From: an uncultured Clostridia bacterium
GTDB lineage: Bacteria; Bacillota; Clostridia; TANB77; CAG-508
Assembly: GCA_944393385.1 (NCBI GenBank)
Contig: CALYAA010000008.1
Coordinates: forward strand, 1 to 60,283
Length of the DNA: 60,283 bases
Reading direction: 5' to 3'
Positions 50,316-60,209 of this stretch are shown in pieces. Below the pieces are notes generated by a model. That model was not told the origin of the DNA, searched no databases, and worked only from the letters and a program-made list of their open reading frames with translations. Position numbers and translations under genes: made by a program. Position 1 is the stretch's first letter. Each line of letters opens with the position of its first letter.

Positions 50316-51977
50316 ATGGATTACAAAGATTTAGCAGAATTAATCTTTCCAAATGCGAAAGATATATCATATTATGAAGAAAAATATCCTGAAAGAAATT
50401 TACCAGAAGGGGCAATAGTAACAAGATTTGCACCAAGTCCTACAGGATTTGTACATATAGGAGGATTATATCAAGCACTAGTAGCAATAGAATGTGCAAA
50501 AAGAACAAATGGAGTATTTTTCTTAAGAGTTGAAGACACAGACCAAAAAAGAGAAATAAAAAATGGTGTAACAGATATTGTAAATTCACTAATAGACTTT
50601 GATATGGCACCTGATGAAGGAATGATTTCAGATACAGAAGAAAAAGGAGCATATGGACCATACAAACAATCTCTAAGAAAAGAGATATACCAAGCTTATG
50701 CAAAATATTTAATTGCACAAGGAAAAGCATATCCATGTTTTTGCACACCAGAAGAAGGAGAAGAACAAAGAAAAAAACAAGAAGAAGCAAAAATAAGACC
50801 AGGATATTATGGAGTATGGGCAAAATGTAGAAATTTATCTGTTGAAGAAGCAATACAAAAAATAAAAAATGGGGAACAATATATTGTAAGATTTAAATCA
50901 CCAGGAAGAGAAGACAGAAAAATAAAACACAAAGACATAATAAAAGGAAATGTAGACTTCCCAGAAAACGATTTAGATATAGTAATAATCAAAGCAGATG
51001 GACTACCAACATATCATTTCGCACATGCAGTTGATGACCACTTAATGCATACAACACATGTAATTAGAAGTGATGAATGGTTATCATCAGTACCATTACA
51101 CTTACAATTATTCCAAGAGTTAGGATTTAAAGCACCTAAATATGCACACATTTCACCAATTATGAAAAATGACAATGGTGGAAAACGTAAATTAAGTAAA
51201 AGAAAAGATCCAGAAGCTGCAGTAGAATATTACAAAAAAGAAGGAATACCACCATTAGCTGTAAAAGAATATTTACTAAATATTGCAAACTCTACATTTG
51301 AAAATTGGAGAAGAGCAAATCCAGATAAATCAATAGACGAATTTGATTTTCAATTAAATAAAATGAGTGTAAGTGGAGCATTATTTGATATGGTTAAACT
51401 TCTAGATATTGGAAAAACAGTAATATCAAAAATGACAGCAGAAGAAGTTTATGAAAAAACTTTAACATGGGCAAAAGAATATGACTCAGAATTAGCAGAA
51501 ATGTTAAAAGACAAAGAATATGCATTAAAAGTATTTGGAATAGAGAGAGGAAACAAAAAACCTAGAAAAGACATTTCAAAATGGTCTGATGTAATGTATA
51601 ACATTGAATATATGTATGACGAAAAATTTTACAGTAAAGAACAAGATTATCCATATCAACCTGCAATATCAGAAAAAGACGAAATAAAAGAAATTTTAAA
51701 CTCATATATAGAAAAATATTATAATGAAGAAGATGATAAGCAAACTTGGTTTGACAAAATAAAACAATTATCAGTAGAAAAAGGATATGCAGGAGAAGTA
51801 AAAGAATTTAAAGCAAACCCAGGAAAATATAAAGCTCATGTAGGAGATGTAAGTACAGTATTAAGAGTTGCTTTAACATCTAGAACAAATACACCAGATA
51901 TGTATGAAATTATGAAAGTTCTTGGAAAAGAAAGAATACAAAAACGTTTTGAAAAAGCAATTGAAAATTTGAAATAA
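50316..51977 (+). CDS. gltX: Glutamyl-tRNA synthetase
   Basis: The 553-residue class I synthetase has the HIGH-type motif in RFAPSPTGFVHIGGL and the KMSKS-type loop as RKLSKRKDPEA. It also has FLRVEDTDQKR and PTYHFAHAVDDHLMHTTHVIRSDEW. It charges tRNA-Glu, and tRNA-Gln too if the organism uses the amidotransferase route. The length exceeds the usual 480 because of an enlarged C-terminal half. The ATG at 50307 overlaps the AAGGA ribosome site, so 50316 is taken as start. The leader holds two palindromic repeats; no T-box is visible. Confidence 0.95.
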   Translation: MDYKDLAELIFPNAKDISYYEEKYPERNLPEGAIVTRFAPSPTGFVHIGGLYQALVAIECAKRTNGVFFLRVEDTDQKREIKNGVTDIVNSLIDFDMAPDEGMISDTEEKGAYGPYKQSLRKEIYQAYAKYLIAQGKAYPCFCTPEEGEEQRKKQEEAKIRPGYYGVWAKCRNLSVEEAIQKIKNGEQYIVRFKSPGREDRKIKHKDIIKGNVDFPENDLDIVIIKADGLPTYHFAHAVDDHLMHTTHVIRSDEWLSSVPLHLQLFQELGFKAPKYAHISPIMKNDNGGKRKLSKRKDPEAAVEYYKKEGIPPLAVKEYLLNIANSTFENWRRANPDKSIDEFDFQLNKMSVSGALFDMVKLLDIGKTVISKMTAEEVYEKTLTWAKEYDSELAEMLKDKEYALKVFGIERGNKKPRKDISKWSDVMYNIEYMYDEKFYSKEQDYPYQPAISEKDEIKEILNSYIEKYYNEEDDKQTWFDKIKQLSVEKGYAGEVKEFKANPGKYKAHVGDVSTVLRVALTSRTNTPDMYEIMKVLGKERIQKRFEKAIENLK

Positions 51978-52001
51978 AAACTAGGGGAAAGGAGCAACAA
52001 T

Positions 52002-52190
52002 ATGGAGTACAATGTTGGAGATATAGTAAGAACTAAAAAGCCTCATCCTTGTGGTTGCAAATTATGGGAAATCACAAGAGTAGGTGTTGACTTTAAATTA
52101 AAATGCCAAGGTTGTGGACATATTGTTGTGCTTGAAAGACCTAAAGCATTAAAAGCAATAACAAAAATAGAGAAAAAAGCTGATAAATAA
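52002..52190 (+). CDS. DUF951 family small zinc-finger-like protein
   Basis: The 62-residue protein matches DUF951: VGDIVRTKKPHPCGCKLWEI, VDFKLKCQGCGHIVVLERP. The four cysteines (CGC and CQGC) suggest a bound metal. The family is widespread in Firmicutes and often sits next to GTPase or primosome genes; its function is unknown. GGAAAGGAG precedes the ATG. The stop codon lies within the stem-loop terminator. Confidence 0.9.
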   Translation: MEYNVGDIVRTKKPHPCGCKLWEITRVGVDFKLKCQGCGHIVVLERPKALKAITKIEKKADK

Positions 52191-52204
52191 ACATCAGCTT
52201 TTTT
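52173..52204. terminator. Bidirectional terminator between the DUF951 gene and engB
   Basis: AAAAAAGCTGAT (52173-52184) pairs perfectly with ATCAGCTTTTTT (52193-52204). The left arm overlaps the last codons of the DUF951 gene. Confidence 0.85.
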
Positions 52205-52208
52205 CACA

Positions 52209-52793
52209 TTAATTAATATGTTCTTCAATTATTTTCCACACATCATCAGAATAAATCTTATTCTCAGAAGAAAATGGAAGAGTAGGAATATCTCCAATAG
52301 GATTAAGTTGTTTTTGAATATTTTTAGCAGTATCATTTACTTTAGTCTTAGCAATTTTATCAGCTTTATTAGCTAAAATCATAAAAGGAAGACCACTTCT
52401 AACAACATAATCATACATTAAATAATCATTTGAAGTTGGGTCATGTCTTATATCAACTAAAAAAATAATCAAACAAATTTCTTTACGATTTTTCAAATAA
52501 TCTTCTATAAATTCACCAACTTTAACCTGTTCTTGTTTAGACATTTTGCTAAAACCATATCCAGGCAAATCAACAAAATAAAATAAATTATCAATATTAT
52601 AAAAATTAAGTTGACGAGTTTTGCCAGGCTCACTACTAGTACGAGCCAATTTTTTTCTATTAATCATAGTATTTATAAAACTAGATTTCCCAACATTAGA
52701 TTTACCAACTAAAACAACTTCTGGTAAGCCATTATTTGGATATTGCTTTTTATTAACAGCAGAAACTTCAAATTGTGGATTTTTTACAATCAT
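52209..52793 (-). CDS. engB: Ribosome-biogenesis GTPase EngB (YsxC)
   Basis: The 194-residue GTPase has G1 GKSNVGKSSFINTM, G2 around TSSEPGKTRQLNFY, G3 VDLPGYGFSKM and G4 LANKADKI. It assists late assembly of the 50S subunit. It is minus-strand, 60 bases downstream of serS, with AGAGGT before the ATG. Confidence 0.95.
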   Translation of the reverse strand: MIVKNPQFEVSAVNKKQYPNNGLPEVVLVGKSNVGKSSFINTMINRKKLARTSSEPGKTRQLNFYNIDNLFYFVDLPGYGFSKMSKQEQVKVGEFIEDYLKNRKEICLIIFLVDIRHDPTSNDYLMYDYVVRSGLPFMILANKADKIAKTKVNDTAKNIQKQLNPIGDIPTLPFSSENKIYSDDVWKIIEEHIN

Positions 52794-52822
52794 TTTTTAC
52801 CTCTTTCTTTTAATAATTAATA

Positions 52823-52840
52823 AGAGCACAAATGTGCTCT
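52823..52840 (-). terminator. Short hairpin between serS and engB
   Basis: AGAGCAC/GTGCTCT with loop AAAT, without a strong T tract. It may reduce rather than stop read-through into engB. Confidence 0.5.
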
Positions 52841-52853
52841 CAAATATTTAATT

Positions 52854-54140
52854 TTATTTTACAGGAATTAATTTTTCCTTTCCACCCATATATGGTTGTA
52901 GAACTTTAGGAACATTAATACTTCCATCTTCATTATAATTACACTCTAATAAAGCAATTAAAGCTCTTGGAGTAGCTAAAACTGTATTATTTAAAGTATG
53001 AACAAATTTATTACCTTCTTTTGTTTTATATCTAATACCTAAACGTCTAGCTTGAGCATCACCTAAAGTAGAACAAGAACATACTTCAAAATATTTTTGT
53101 TGACGAGGGCTCCAAGCTTCAATATCACATGATTTAACTTTTAAATCTGCCATATCACCACTACAACAATCAAGTTGTCTAACAGGAATATCTAAGTTTC
53201 TAAATAAATCAACAGATAATTTCCACATTTTATTGTACCATTCCATTGATTCTTCTGGTTTACAAAGAACAATCATTTCTTGTTTTTCAAATTGATGAAC
53301 TCTATATAAACCTCTTTCTTCTAATCCATGTGATCCAATTTCTTTTCTAAAGCATGGAGAATATGAAGTTAGGGTAATAGGTAATTGAGATTCATCAACA
53401 ATTTGGTCAATAAATCTACCAATCATACTGTGTTCAGAAGTACCGATTAGGTATAAATCTTCACCTTCAATTTTATACATCATAGCTTCCATTTCATCAA
53501 AAGACATTACACCTGTTACTACATTGCTTCTAATCATAAATGGTGGTATGCAATAAGTAAATCCATGGTTTATCATATAATCACGAGCATATGCAAGCAT
53601 AGCTTCATGTAAACGGGCAATATCACCTATTAAATAATAAAATCCAACACCACTAGTACGACCTGCACTTTCTTTATCAAGACCATTAAATCTGTCAATT
53701 ATATCTGCATGATAAGGAATTTCATATTTTGGAACAAAAGGATCTCCAAATTTTTGAACTTCAACATTTTCACTATCATCTTTTCCAATTGGAACTGAAC
53801 TATCTATAATATTTGGAATTTTCATCATTCTAGCTTTAATTTCTTCAGAATAATGTTCTTCTAATTCTTCATTTTCTTCTATGGCAGAATTTACTTTTTG
53901 AACTTCTTGACGAAGTTTTTCTGCTTCAGCTTTTTGATTAGCTTTCATAAGTTTTCCAATTTCTTCACTTAGTTTTTTTCTTTCAGAACGAAGGTTATCT
54001 CCATTTAATTTTGCGTCTCTATTTTTTCTATCAAGTTCTATAACTTCATCAACTAAAACAAGCTTATGGTCTTGAAATTTTTTCTTAATATTTTCTTTTA
54101 CCAATTCTGGATTTTCTCTAATTAATTTTATATCTATCAT
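52854..54140 (-). CDS. serS: Seryl-tRNA synthetase
   Basis: The 428-residue class II synthetase has the N-terminal coiled-coil tRNA-binding arm (about 30-100). The catalytic domain has motif 2 (SPCFRKEIGSHGLEERGLYRVHQFEKQEM) and motif 3 (LNNTVLATPRALIALLE), plus LIGTSEHSM. It charges tRNA-Ser and supports selenocysteine where used. The minus-strand promoter is at 54177-54205. No T-box leader is seen in the roughly 35-base leader. Confidence 0.97.
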   Translation of the reverse strand: MIDIKLIRENPELVKENIKKKFQDHKLVLVDEVIELDRKNRDAKLNGDNLRSERKKLSEEIGKLMKANQKAEAEKLRQEVQKVNSAIEENEELEEHYSEEIKARMMKIPNIIDSSVPIGKDDSENVEVQKFGDPFVPKYEIPYHADIIDRFNGLDKESAGRTSGVGFYYLIGDIARLHEAMLAYARDYMINHGFTYCIPPFMIRSNVVTGVMSFDEMEAMMYKIEGEDLYLIGTSEHSMIGRFIDQIVDESQLPITLTSYSPCFRKEIGSHGLEERGLYRVHQFEKQEMIVLCKPEESMEWYNKMWKLSVDLFRNLDIPVRQLDCCSGDMADLKVKSCDIEAWSPRQQKYFEVCSCSTLGDAQARRLGIRYKTKEGNKFVHTLNNTVLATPRALIALLECNYNEDGSINVPKVLQPYMGGKEKLIPVK

Positions 54141-54176
54141 TTATAATACATTTCCTTTCAGTTAAAATTTTTCCTT

Positions 54177-54205
54177 ATTATATAATAAAATTATGGAAAA
54201 TTCAA
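54177..54205 (-). promoter_or_regulatory. Promoter of serS
   Basis: On the minus strand TTGAAT, 17 bases, TATAAT (54177-54182). Confidence 0.7.
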
Positions 54206-54318
54206 TAAAAATTACATAATTTGTGCATAATAGGAAAAATGATTAATAAAATAAACTAAAAGTGTAGAGGTTTATAGGTAAAACCATAAAACCTAAATAT
54301 TGTAAAGAGGTGTGTGCT

Positions 54319-54606
54319 GTGCAAGAGGAATATTTGTTATCTAAAATGTTAAAGGGGAAAAGTGAAAAAGAAAGGGAAACAGAGATAATGCAAAGCATTA
54401 TTGAAACAAAGGAAAAGCTTAAAATTGCAAGAAGTAATTTTGAATATGCTGAAGATGATATGATAGACTATTATATTTATCAAATAAAAGCAAATCAATC
54501 TAAATTAGACTATTTAATTAAGGTCGCAAAACAGAAGGGAATAGTGTTATCAAGAGATAATGAAATAAGATTAAGATTATTTTCAAGAAGAGAAATGGCT
54601 GTTTAA
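54319..54606 (+). CDS. yaaL: YaaL/DUF2508 family protein
   Basis: The 95-residue helical protein matches DUF2508: an IIETKEKLKIARSNFEYAEDD region, then MIDYYIYQIKANQSKLDYLIKVAKQKGI. Function is unknown, but in Bacillales and Clostridia it precedes bofA near recR. Two in-frame GTG codons exist; 54319 is correctly spaced from AAGAGGTG, whereas 54310 lies within it. bofA follows after a 167-base gap that contains a palindrome. Confidence 0.85.
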   Translation: MQEEYLLSKMLKGKSEKERETEIMQSIIETKEKLKIARSNFEYAEDDMIDYYIYQIKANQSKLDYLIKVAKQKGIVLSRDNEIRLRLFSRREMAV

Positions 54607-54718
54607 AAGAAGTTTTCTATTGTGGAAAAAGTCTTTTTAGATTATTGCAAAAAAAGTAAAAATAAAATGTATATTTGTCCAATTAAAAACATAAACATTA
54701 AATATAAAGATGGTGTAA

Positions 54719-54743
54719 TGTAATCTATTTAATATAGATTACA
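54719..54743 (+). promoter_or_regulatory. Perfect palindrome upstream of bofA
   Basis: TGTAATCTAT (54719-54728) and ATAGATTACA (54734-54743) with loop TTAAT. It sits 30 bases before the bofA start, with GGAGG between. It could be an operator or a leader hairpin. Confidence 0.45.
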
Positions 54744-54773
54744 GAAAGTAAGAAAAGAAAGTGGAGGAAAGGT

Positions 54774-55029
54774 ATGAATACACTAATATTTATATCTTGT
54801 ATATGTTTTTTATTTATAATTGGGCGAATTTTTATTGTTCCTTTAAAATGGATTTTGAAATTGATATTTAATTCTATTTTAGGTGGGATTTTGATTTATA
54901 TAATAAATGTTATTGGTGCAAATTGGGGATTTCACATAGGTCTAAATTTTTTTACTTCAATTTTAATACGGAATTTTAGGTGTGCCAGGGAGTGTGCTAT
55001 TAATAGTTATAAAATTACTTATAACATAA
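54774..55029 (+). pseudogene. bofA: BofA-family pro-sigmaK processing inhibitor with a frameshift
   Basis: The first frame gives two membrane helices with the BofA pattern GRIFIVPLKWILKLIFNSI, LGGILIYIINVIG and HIGLNFFTSILI, then loses homology. One base later the other frame gives GILGVPGSVLLIVIKLLIT and stops at 55027-55029, which is exactly the conserved BofA ending. The shift is near 54968. Read in the first frame, the ORF runs on to 55055. BofA holds the SpoIVFB protease inactive in the mother cell. Loss would uncouple sigmaK timing; a one-base sequencing error is equally possible. Confidence 0.8.
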
Positions 55030-55153
55030 TTTTATTATTTTTAGGTAAAATATAAAAACACTAGAAACTATTATAAAAATTTGTAAATCTACTTGTTATT
55101 TAGCTTAGTTTATAGTATATTATAAGCATGGGAATATTTTAAATATAATTTTT

Positions 55154-55227
55154 GCGGGTATAGTTTAATGGTAGAATCCCATGCTTCCGACCTGGTGGTG
55201 AGGGTTCGATTCCCTCTACCCGCTCCA
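55154..55227 (+). tRNA. tRNA-Gly (UCC)
   Basis: The acceptor GCGGGTA/TACCCGC with encoded CCA, D loop TTTAATGG, T arm GGTTCGATTCC, and anticodon loop CTTCCGA reading UCC. The anticodon stem CCATG/CCTGG contains one T-C mismatch. It marks the left side of the mobile region. Confidence 0.9.
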
Positions 55228-55309
55228 TAATGCGTTTTCGTCGAACCAGTTGTACATATTGATATGACAGAGTTTGAAGAAAACAAAGTGAATATCATTT
55301 CACAATATA

Positions 55310-55337
55310 TAAGTCGATTTAGTCGGCTTATTTTTTT
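55310..55337 (+). terminator. Terminator-like hairpin downstream of tRNA-Gly
   Basis: TAAGTCGA (55310-55317) pairs with TCGGCTTA (55323-55330) with one G-U pair, followed by seven T. The 80 bases between the tRNA and this hairpin hold no supported gene. Confidence 0.65.
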
Positions 55338-55411
55338 GCTTTTATCCATAAAAATTGGTAATAAAAGTAAGAAATAGCCTCAAAATATTGAAAAAAGGAG
55401 GTTTTTGTGAT

Positions 55412-55684
55412 ATGATATCTACAGTAAAAAGAGAAATAGCAATAAGTAAAGAATTACATTCTAAGATTGAATGGGCTTGCACTTTTAGTAATTGTGAACC
55501 AAAGATAAAGAATGGTAATTTGAGAATGGTTGAAAAAACTAATCTTGCTTATGTAGAACCACATACTGCTGTTATTAAAGATAAAGTATATTTATTCTTT
55601 AATGAACATGAGTATTTTTACATAGGAAATTTAGCAAATAAGTATCCACTCTCAAAATTACGAGAATTTATTAGTGGTAACTAA
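55412..55684 (+). CDS. Hypothetical protein, 90 aa, in the mobile region
   Basis: Not recognised. The frame is open from 55355, but the ATG at 55412 follows AAGGAGG and gives MISTVKREIAISKELHSKIEW. A Cys-x6-Cys pair (CTFSNC) is in the middle. The protein looks soluble, alpha/beta. It precedes the recombinase gene with a hairpin between them, and is probably cargo or a regulator of the element. Confidence 0.6.
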   Translation: MISTVKREIAISKELHSKIEWACTFSNCEPKIKNGNLRMVEKTNLAYVEPHTAVIKDKVYLFFNEHEYFYIGNLANKYPLSKLREFISGN

Positions 55685-55745
55685 TACTAGAAGTTTTCTT
55701 TATTTTTCAACAAGTTATAGTACAAGTAAATAATAAAGTTAGTTT

Positions 55746-55783
55746 AAAGTGTTAGTTATAAAACTAGCACTTTGTTTGTTTTT
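55746..55783 (+). terminator. Terminator before the recombinase gene
   Basis: AAAGTGTTAGTT (55746-55757) pairs with AACTAGCACTTT (55762-55773), loop ATAA, then GTTTGTTTTT. It ends 12 bases before the recombinase ATG and could also work as a leader attenuator. Confidence 0.7.
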
Positions 55784-55795
55784 AGGAGGTTGTAA

Positions 55796-57658
<1,863 letters not shown>

Positions 57659-57751
57659 TTGTTGCAACTATTACTTTTATGTAGGCTGTGTTGCAACAAG
57701 CAAATTGGCGAATACAAATTTATATTTGAGATATCAATATAAATTTTGTGT

Positions 57752-57873
57752 GAGGCAATTTGAATAAATTTTATTTCTATTAGAGAGAAAATTTATTGCC
57801 TCGCAGAGCCCCCGAGTTGTGTTCTTGGACACAACTCATAGGGGGTTAGGACTTATGGAAAACCAAAGTCCTA
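57752..57873 (+). other. Candidate origin of transfer (oriT) upstream of the relaxase
   Basis: Three inverted repeats are packed before the relaxase gene: GAGGC + AATAAATTTT with AAAATTTATT + GCCTC (57752-57802); CCCCC + GAGTTGTGT with ACACAACTC + GGGGG (57809-57845); and TAGGACTT with AAGTCCTA (57847-57873). MobV relaxases nick at hairpins directly upstream of their own gene. The nick site itself cannot be assigned. Confidence 0.6.
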
Positions 57874-57905
57874 TGCTACGAAGAAATTTCAAGGAGGTGC
57901 TTTTG

Positions 57906-59297
57906 ATGGAGCAAGAATTAGCATATTCTTTTCACTTGGGTAGTGATAAAAACAAAAGTAAATTAGCTAAAAAAGTATCAAAAGGAAATGTATCTGGAAC
58001 AACATCTTTATCAAATAATGCAATTCAAAATGCAAATGATTTATCAAGAGCAAATAAGCATAATTTGAGAGATTATGATAATCAAAAAGAATTAATTACT
58101 ACTATTTATGGAACAGATAACATAGTAAATGATGTAAAACAACTGTATTTACAAGAATTTGAAGATGCTCGTATAGAATATAATAATAAACAAACTAAAA
58201 AAAATAGAAAAATTGATAGCTATTTTCAAAAAGTAAGTGGCTCACAAAATGATATTGCTTGTGAAATTATAATAGAGCTTGGAGATATGGATTTTTGGCA
58301 GGATAAAGATAATGAGTATAGATATAAGATGACAGATGTATATAATGAGCAAATTAAAGATTTGGCTAAAATATTACCTAGTTTCAAAGTAGCAAATGCT
58401 ACAATTCATTTTGATGAAACATCTCCACATATGCACATTGTTGGTGTTCCAGTAATAGAGAGTTGTAAAAGAGGTATGAAAAAGCAAGTTGGAAAATCAC
58501 AACTATTTACTAAAACATTACTATCTGAAATACAAGATAAAATGCGAAATGCTTGTATTAAATCATATAATAAATTCTATGATGTTGATAGTAGACTTAA
58601 AACAAAGCAAAAAGGCAGAAATCAAGATATCAATGTTAAAGATATGGATGGTTATAAAGATTTTAAGAAACAACTAAAACGAAAAGAACAAAAACTTGCT
58701 AAAGCCAATGAACAAACTGAAAAACTAGATAATGAAAGTAAAAATATAAATAGAATATTAGATAATTTAAAACCTACTCTAATGAATAAAAATAATATGG
58801 TTATTTCAAGCGAGGATATTCAAGAAATAAAAAACTTTACTAGAGATGTAAAAGATACTAATAAAACAATTAAAAGTGTAAATGACTTAAATTTAGCTAT
58901 AAAGGATTTTGAGTATTCTGCATATGAAGTAGAAAAAGAAAATCGTTCACTTAAATACCAACTAGAGCAACAAACTGAAACAATTAACAGACTTACAGAT
59001 ACTATAAGCGATAAAGATGAAATAATAGACAATTTACGAGCTGACAAAGAAGAATTAAAAGGACAAGTTCATAAATTTAAGGAGTTCTGGAGAAGCATAT
59101 TAAAGAGATTCCAAGAAATGATTGGATTTAACAACGATGAAAAATATAAATATGTTAGTGATGACTTATATAGAAATGGCATATTTGATGACAATGATAA
59201 TGAAATAGCAAATGATGTTGCTAGAAAAGTAAAAACAGTAGATGAAATTAACAACAGTAAAAATAATAGAAAAAGAAATAATGATACAAGATTTTAA
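57906..59297 (+). CDS. mobV: MobV-family relaxase (Pre/Mob plasmid recombination enzyme)
   Basis: The 463-residue protein has the MobV N-terminal motif (ELAYSFHLGSDKNKSKLAK) and the metal/His motif FHxDE-like ATIHFDETSPHMHIVGVP. A long coiled coil follows from about residue 240 onward (KQLKRKEQKLAKANEQTEKLDNE), and the C-terminus is Lys/Asn rich. It nicks oriT and leads the strand during mobilisation by a helper conjugation system. The frame is open from 57819, but AAGGAGGTG places the start at 57906. No mating-pair genes are present, so the element is mobilizable, not self-transmissible. Confidence 0.92.
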   Translation: MEQELAYSFHLGSDKNKSKLAKKVSKGNVSGTTSLSNNAIQNANDLSRANKHNLRDYDNQKELITTIYGTDNIVNDVKQLYLQEFEDARIEYNNKQTKKNRKIDSYFQKVSGSQNDIACEIIIELGDMDFWQDKDNEYRYKMTDVYNEQIKDLAKILPSFKVANATIHFDETSPHMHIVGVPVIESCKRGMKKQVGKSQLFTKTLLSEIQDKMRNACIKSYNKFYDVDSRLKTKQKGRNQDINVKDMDGYKDFKKQLKRKEQKLAKANEQTEKLDNESKNINRILDNLKPTLMNKNNMVISSEDIQEIKNFTRDVKDTNKTIKSVNDLNLAIKDFEYSAYEVEKENRSLKYQLEQQTETINRLTDTISDKDEIIDNLRADKEELKGQVHKFKEFWRSILKRFQEMIGFNNDEKYKYVSDDLYRNGIFDDNDNEIANDVARKVKTVDEINNSKNNRKRNNDTRF

Positions 59298-59312
59298 TGG
59301 AGGTAATAAAAA

Positions 59313-59609
59313 ATGGAACAAGACAAAGTAGAATTTATAATAGATATAATAAATAATATGGATATAAAGGATAAATTAAGATTAGCAATAAGAATAAGTG
59401 ATAGTAATTATACTAATCTAAAATATGATAAGCCTGGAATGTATGATAGATTTGATAACAAACTAAAAGAAATCGATGAAGAATATAGAACAACCATAAT
59501 AAACTTTAACAAATCCCCTACTATAACATTTGCAATGGCTAAAATAATGGAAATTGGTAAACCTGAACAAAATAAGATAGCATTATATATGTTTAATATT
59601 TTAAATTAA
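59313..59609 (+). CDS. Hypothetical protein, 98 aa, downstream of the relaxase
   Basis: Not recognised. It is an acidic-to-neutral helical protein without Cys or membrane segments (FIIDIINNMDIKDKLRLAIRI ... FAMAKIMEIGKPEQNKIAL). It follows the relaxase by 15 bases with GGAGGT upstream, so it is co-transcribed and is probably an accessory mobilisation or orphan cargo gene. Confidence 0.7.
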   Translation: MEQDKVEFIIDIINNMDIKDKLRLAIRISDSNYTNLKYDKPGMYDRFDNKLKEIDEEYRTTIINFNKSPTITFAMAKIMEIGKPEQNKIALYMFNILN

Positions 59610-59618
59610 CCGAATTTG

Positions 59619-59647
59619 TTGCGAAATTATGTAAATAATGTTATAAT
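59619..59647 (+). promoter_or_regulatory. Promoter of the 139-aa gene
   Basis: TTGCGA, 17 bases, TATAAT. The leader is about 80 bases and contains short inverted repeats, including ACAATT/AATTGT just before the ribosome site AAGGAGG. Confidence 0.6.
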
Positions 59648-59735
59648 AGTATTGTTATTATTCGTAGCTATGCGAACTACAATAAGAATAGCAAAGTAAC
59701 AATTTCTCTATAAACAATTGTAAGGAGGAAAAACT

Positions 59736-60155
59736 ATGACATTTTTCAAACGGAAGGCATCAACGAATCTCAGTACTTTAGTTAATGTCGAAGATGTGTA
59801 TGTTGCTACAACAACTATTACTTCTAGTCACAACGATGGTACTGGATGGGGCCCCAGATGTGTCACTTGGTACTTCTTGGTAAAGCTCGAAAACAATGAG
59901 TATCATGAGCTTTTTGCTGGTAAAAAGATAGAAAAAGAGGAAGATACTCATAAGGATGATATGGTAGTTGCAAACTTCGATACGCCATACATTGAAAAAA
60001 TTGAGCCTTTGACTGAGTACCTGAGAGATAAGTCCAAAAAGAAGATAAACATTCAGTTGTTGTTTGACTTTATCACCAATATGAATGTTTTGAATTCTTT
60101 GGGAGCATTTGAGGACAACGAAAGCGACGAAGACGACGAAGAAACCGAAGACTAA
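59736..60155 (+). CDS. Hypothetical protein, 139 aa, GC-richer than its surroundings
   Basis: Not recognised. The N-terminal half looks beta-rich (VEDVYVATTTITSSHNDGTGW ... VTWYFLVKLENNEYHELFAG). The middle is helical, and the last 20 residues are almost all acidic (EDNESDEDDEETED). Codons such as GGC, TCG and CTC/CTG, and the own promoter and terminator, resemble the genes at 8877 and 23722-24887. AAGGAGG precedes the ATG. A recent import is likely. Confidence 0.7.
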   Translation: MTFFKRKASTNLSTLVNVEDVYVATTTITSSHNDGTGWGPRCVTWYFLVKLENNEYHELFAGKKIEKEEDTHKDDMVVANFDTPYIEKIEPLTEYLRDKSKKKINIQLLFDFITNMNVLNSLGAFEDNESDEDDEETED

Positions 60156-60162
60156 AATGTCA

Positions 60163-60202
60163 AGAAAAGCACGGATATTTTTACAGATATCCGTGCTTTT
60201 CT
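60163..60202 (+). terminator. Strong terminator hairpin, likely target of the following intron
   Basis: AGAAAAGCACGGATAT (60163-60178) pairs perfectly with ATATCCGTGCTTTTCT (60187-60202), 16 bp with an 8-base loop. Confidence 0.9.
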
Positions 60203-60209
60203 AATCTTA

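Noticed and set aside
54141..54176. T-box leader of serS
   Set aside because: The promoter leaves only about 35 bases of leader, too short for a T-box.
55228..55309. Coding remnant reading VEPVVHIDMTEFEENKVNII after tRNA-Gly
   Set aside because: The frame looks protein-like, but it has no start or ribosome site and no recognised relative; not enough to call a gene.
55110..55349. 79-aa minus-strand ORF with RGNRTLTTRSEAWDS
   Set aside because: Another tRNA artefact, antisense to tRNA-Gly.
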